Shown here one piece after another: positions 38,621 through 39,459 of a stretch of DNA of 39,459 nucleotides. Numbering within the stretch: the stretch's first letter is position 1; each line of letters opens with the position of its first letter. Under the pieces are notes generated by a model. That model worked only from the letters and a program-made list of their open reading frames with translations. It was not told the DNA's origin and ran no database searches. A program made the position numbers and the translations under genes. This DNA comes from Thermoplasmatota archaeon (GTDB lineage: Archaea; Thermoplasmatota; Thermoplasmata; Thermoplasmatales; GCA-001856825), in contig JAMCUN010000023.1 in the NCBI GenBank assembly GCA_023381415.1, positions 42,742 through 82,200 of the forward strand. The letters are read 5' to 3'.

Positions 38621-39459
38621 ATGGTCAGGAAGGAAAGAGATTCACTTGGTGAGGTCGAGATCCCTGACGGACGTCTTTACGGTCCTGAAACTGTCAGGGC
38701 GCTATCAAATTTCCCGTACTACAGAGCCATGGATAAAAGGATCATAGATACTCTGATCGTAATAAAGAGATCTTACGTGAAGGCATTCACTTCAAAGGGG
38801 AAGATACCAAAGGATATCGGAGACGCAATCATAAGTGCTGCAGACGAACTGCTAACGAATAAGAACGAACAGGATTTCCCCCTGAAGTATATCCAAGCGG
38901 GCGCAGGGACTTCGACAAACATGAATGTAAACGAAGTAATAGCAAACAAGGCACTTGACATGCTTGGTAAACCACTGGGAAGCCACGACATTATCAGTCC
39001 TCACAATCAGGTGAACGTGGGGCAGTCAACAAATGACACGATCCCAGCAGCCATAAGGATAACTGCATATTTCGCTTTAAAGTCACTTTCTAAGCATATC
39101 GAGAAGACCGTAGAGAGGCTCGAATCACTTGCAAAGGAACATGCAAACGACATCAAGACGGGAAGAACTCATCTCCAGGACGCTTCTGCAGTGACATTCG
39201 GAGGGGAGTTCAAGGCATATGCAGATCAGCTAAGATCTTTTCTGGAAGAGAAGGAATTCATACTTTCAAGGCTAAGGAGATTGAACCTCGGAGGTACCGC
39301 AGTAGGTACGGGGGCCAATCTACCAAAGGATGTAAGGGACCTTGTGTACCGCAACATCAACGACTATTTCGGAGAAAACTTCGTTCCGGCAGAGAACCTG
39401 ATGATGGTAATGCAGTTCATTTCAGATTTCAATCTTCTAGCATCATGGGTTGGAAGGCG
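38621..39459 (+). CDS. Fumarase/aspartase superfamily lyase, 3' end outside window
   Basis: 279 complete codons from ATG 38621 are open to the window edge. The start (DSLGEVEIPDGRLYGPETVRALSNF), AGAGTSTNMNVNEVIANKAL, QVNVGQSTNDTIPAA and KTGRTHLQDASAVTFGGE match class II fumarase and aspartate ammonia-lyase. The GSS/SxMPxKxNP signature lies beyond the window. TSTNMN and QSTND resemble aspartase, but other residues fit fumarase, so I do not decide between malate and aspartate chemistry. A TATA-like ATTATATA (about 38592-38600) is about 25 nt before the ATG, with GGGAGG in between. Confidence 0.85.
   Translation, partial: MVRKERDSLGEVEIPDGRLYGPETVRALSNFPYYRAMDKRIIDTLIVIKRSYVKAFTSKGKIPKDIGDAIISAADELLTNKNEQDFPLKYIQAGAGTSTNMNVNEVIANKALDMLGKPLGSHDIISPHNQVNVGQSTNDTIPAAIRITAYFALKSLSKHIEKTVERLESLAKEHANDIKTGRTHLQDASAVTFGGEFKAYADQLRSFLEEKEFILSRLRRLNLGGTAVGTGANLPKDVRDLVYRNINDYFGENFVPAENLMMVMQFISDFNLLASWVGR

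Noticed and set aside
1-39459. CRISPR array, insertion sequence, prophage or integrase
   Set aside because: No direct repeat series with spacers, no transposase or integrase motif, and neither tRNA has a duplicated 3' end nearby.

Overview
The window looks like chromosomal DNA of an archaeon, most likely a Thermoplasmata (Thermoplasmatales-like) organism. The gene content is archaeal: two Orc1/Cdc6 proteins, HerA, archaeal-type UMP kinase, isopentenyl phosphate kinase with type 2 IPP isomerase, a stand-alone GMP synthase amidotransferase subunit, an Nre repair protein, TrmB and PadR regulators, and an Ncs6/TtuA-type thiolase. Many genes start with GTG or TTG, and many have an A/T-rich TATA-like box about 24-28 nt before the start codon with no Shine-Dalgarno sequence, which suggests leaderless mRNAs. 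Naphthoquinone genes (MenA, a UbiE-like methyltransferase) beside a B12-type radical SAM protein fit the methylated naphthoquinones of Thermoplasmatales. The species assignment is inference.

Layout. 1-6.4 kb: tRNA-Val(GAC); a minus-strand operon of UbiE-like methyltransferase, Trm112, Nre repair protein and LigB/MEMO-like protein; pyrH; menA with its overlapping radical SAM partner. 6.5-10.5 kb: a saccharopine dehydrogenase-like protein with Dph6, facing ZPR1-idi2-ipk. 10.5-18.5 kb: an aminotransferase-HerA-DUF357 operon, a small unknown gene, a structured intergenic region, then an AddB-like nuclease and an AddA-like helicase. The helicase frame is broken by a 25-bp tandem duplication. 18.6-21.1 kb: tRNA-Glu(CTC) and a PadR/methyltransferase/MFS module with operator-like repeats. 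21.3-26.5 kb: DUF1059 protein, dCMP deaminase, aldo/keto reductase, a divergent Orc1/Cdc6, a very short FtsZ-like protein, a threonine synthase-like enzyme and TrmJ. 26.6-31.1 kb: folC, a probable replication origin with two ORB-like elements, orc1, UPF0200, guaA amidotransferase subunit and TrmB. 31.2-39.5 kb: Ncs6/TtuA, a small membrane protein, an ACT-like protein, a DUF3783-like protein, rubrerythrin, MFS, a frameshifted HIT gene, an EndoIV-like barrel, msrBA, an intact HIT gene, and the 5' part of a fumarase/aspartase-family gene.

Most of this is a housekeeping archaeal backbone. I saw no insertion sequence, CRISPR array or prophage. The best leads are: (i) the AddAB-like pair with its 25-bp duplication; (ii) a 183-aa protein resembling only the N-terminal half of FtsZ, without the tubulin glycine signature, between a divergent Orc1/Cdc6 and a PLP enzyme; (iii) the folC-orc1 origin candidate; (iv) the structured intergenic region at 13.58-13.70 kb; and (v) the radical SAM-MenA pair as a possible quinone-methylation unit.
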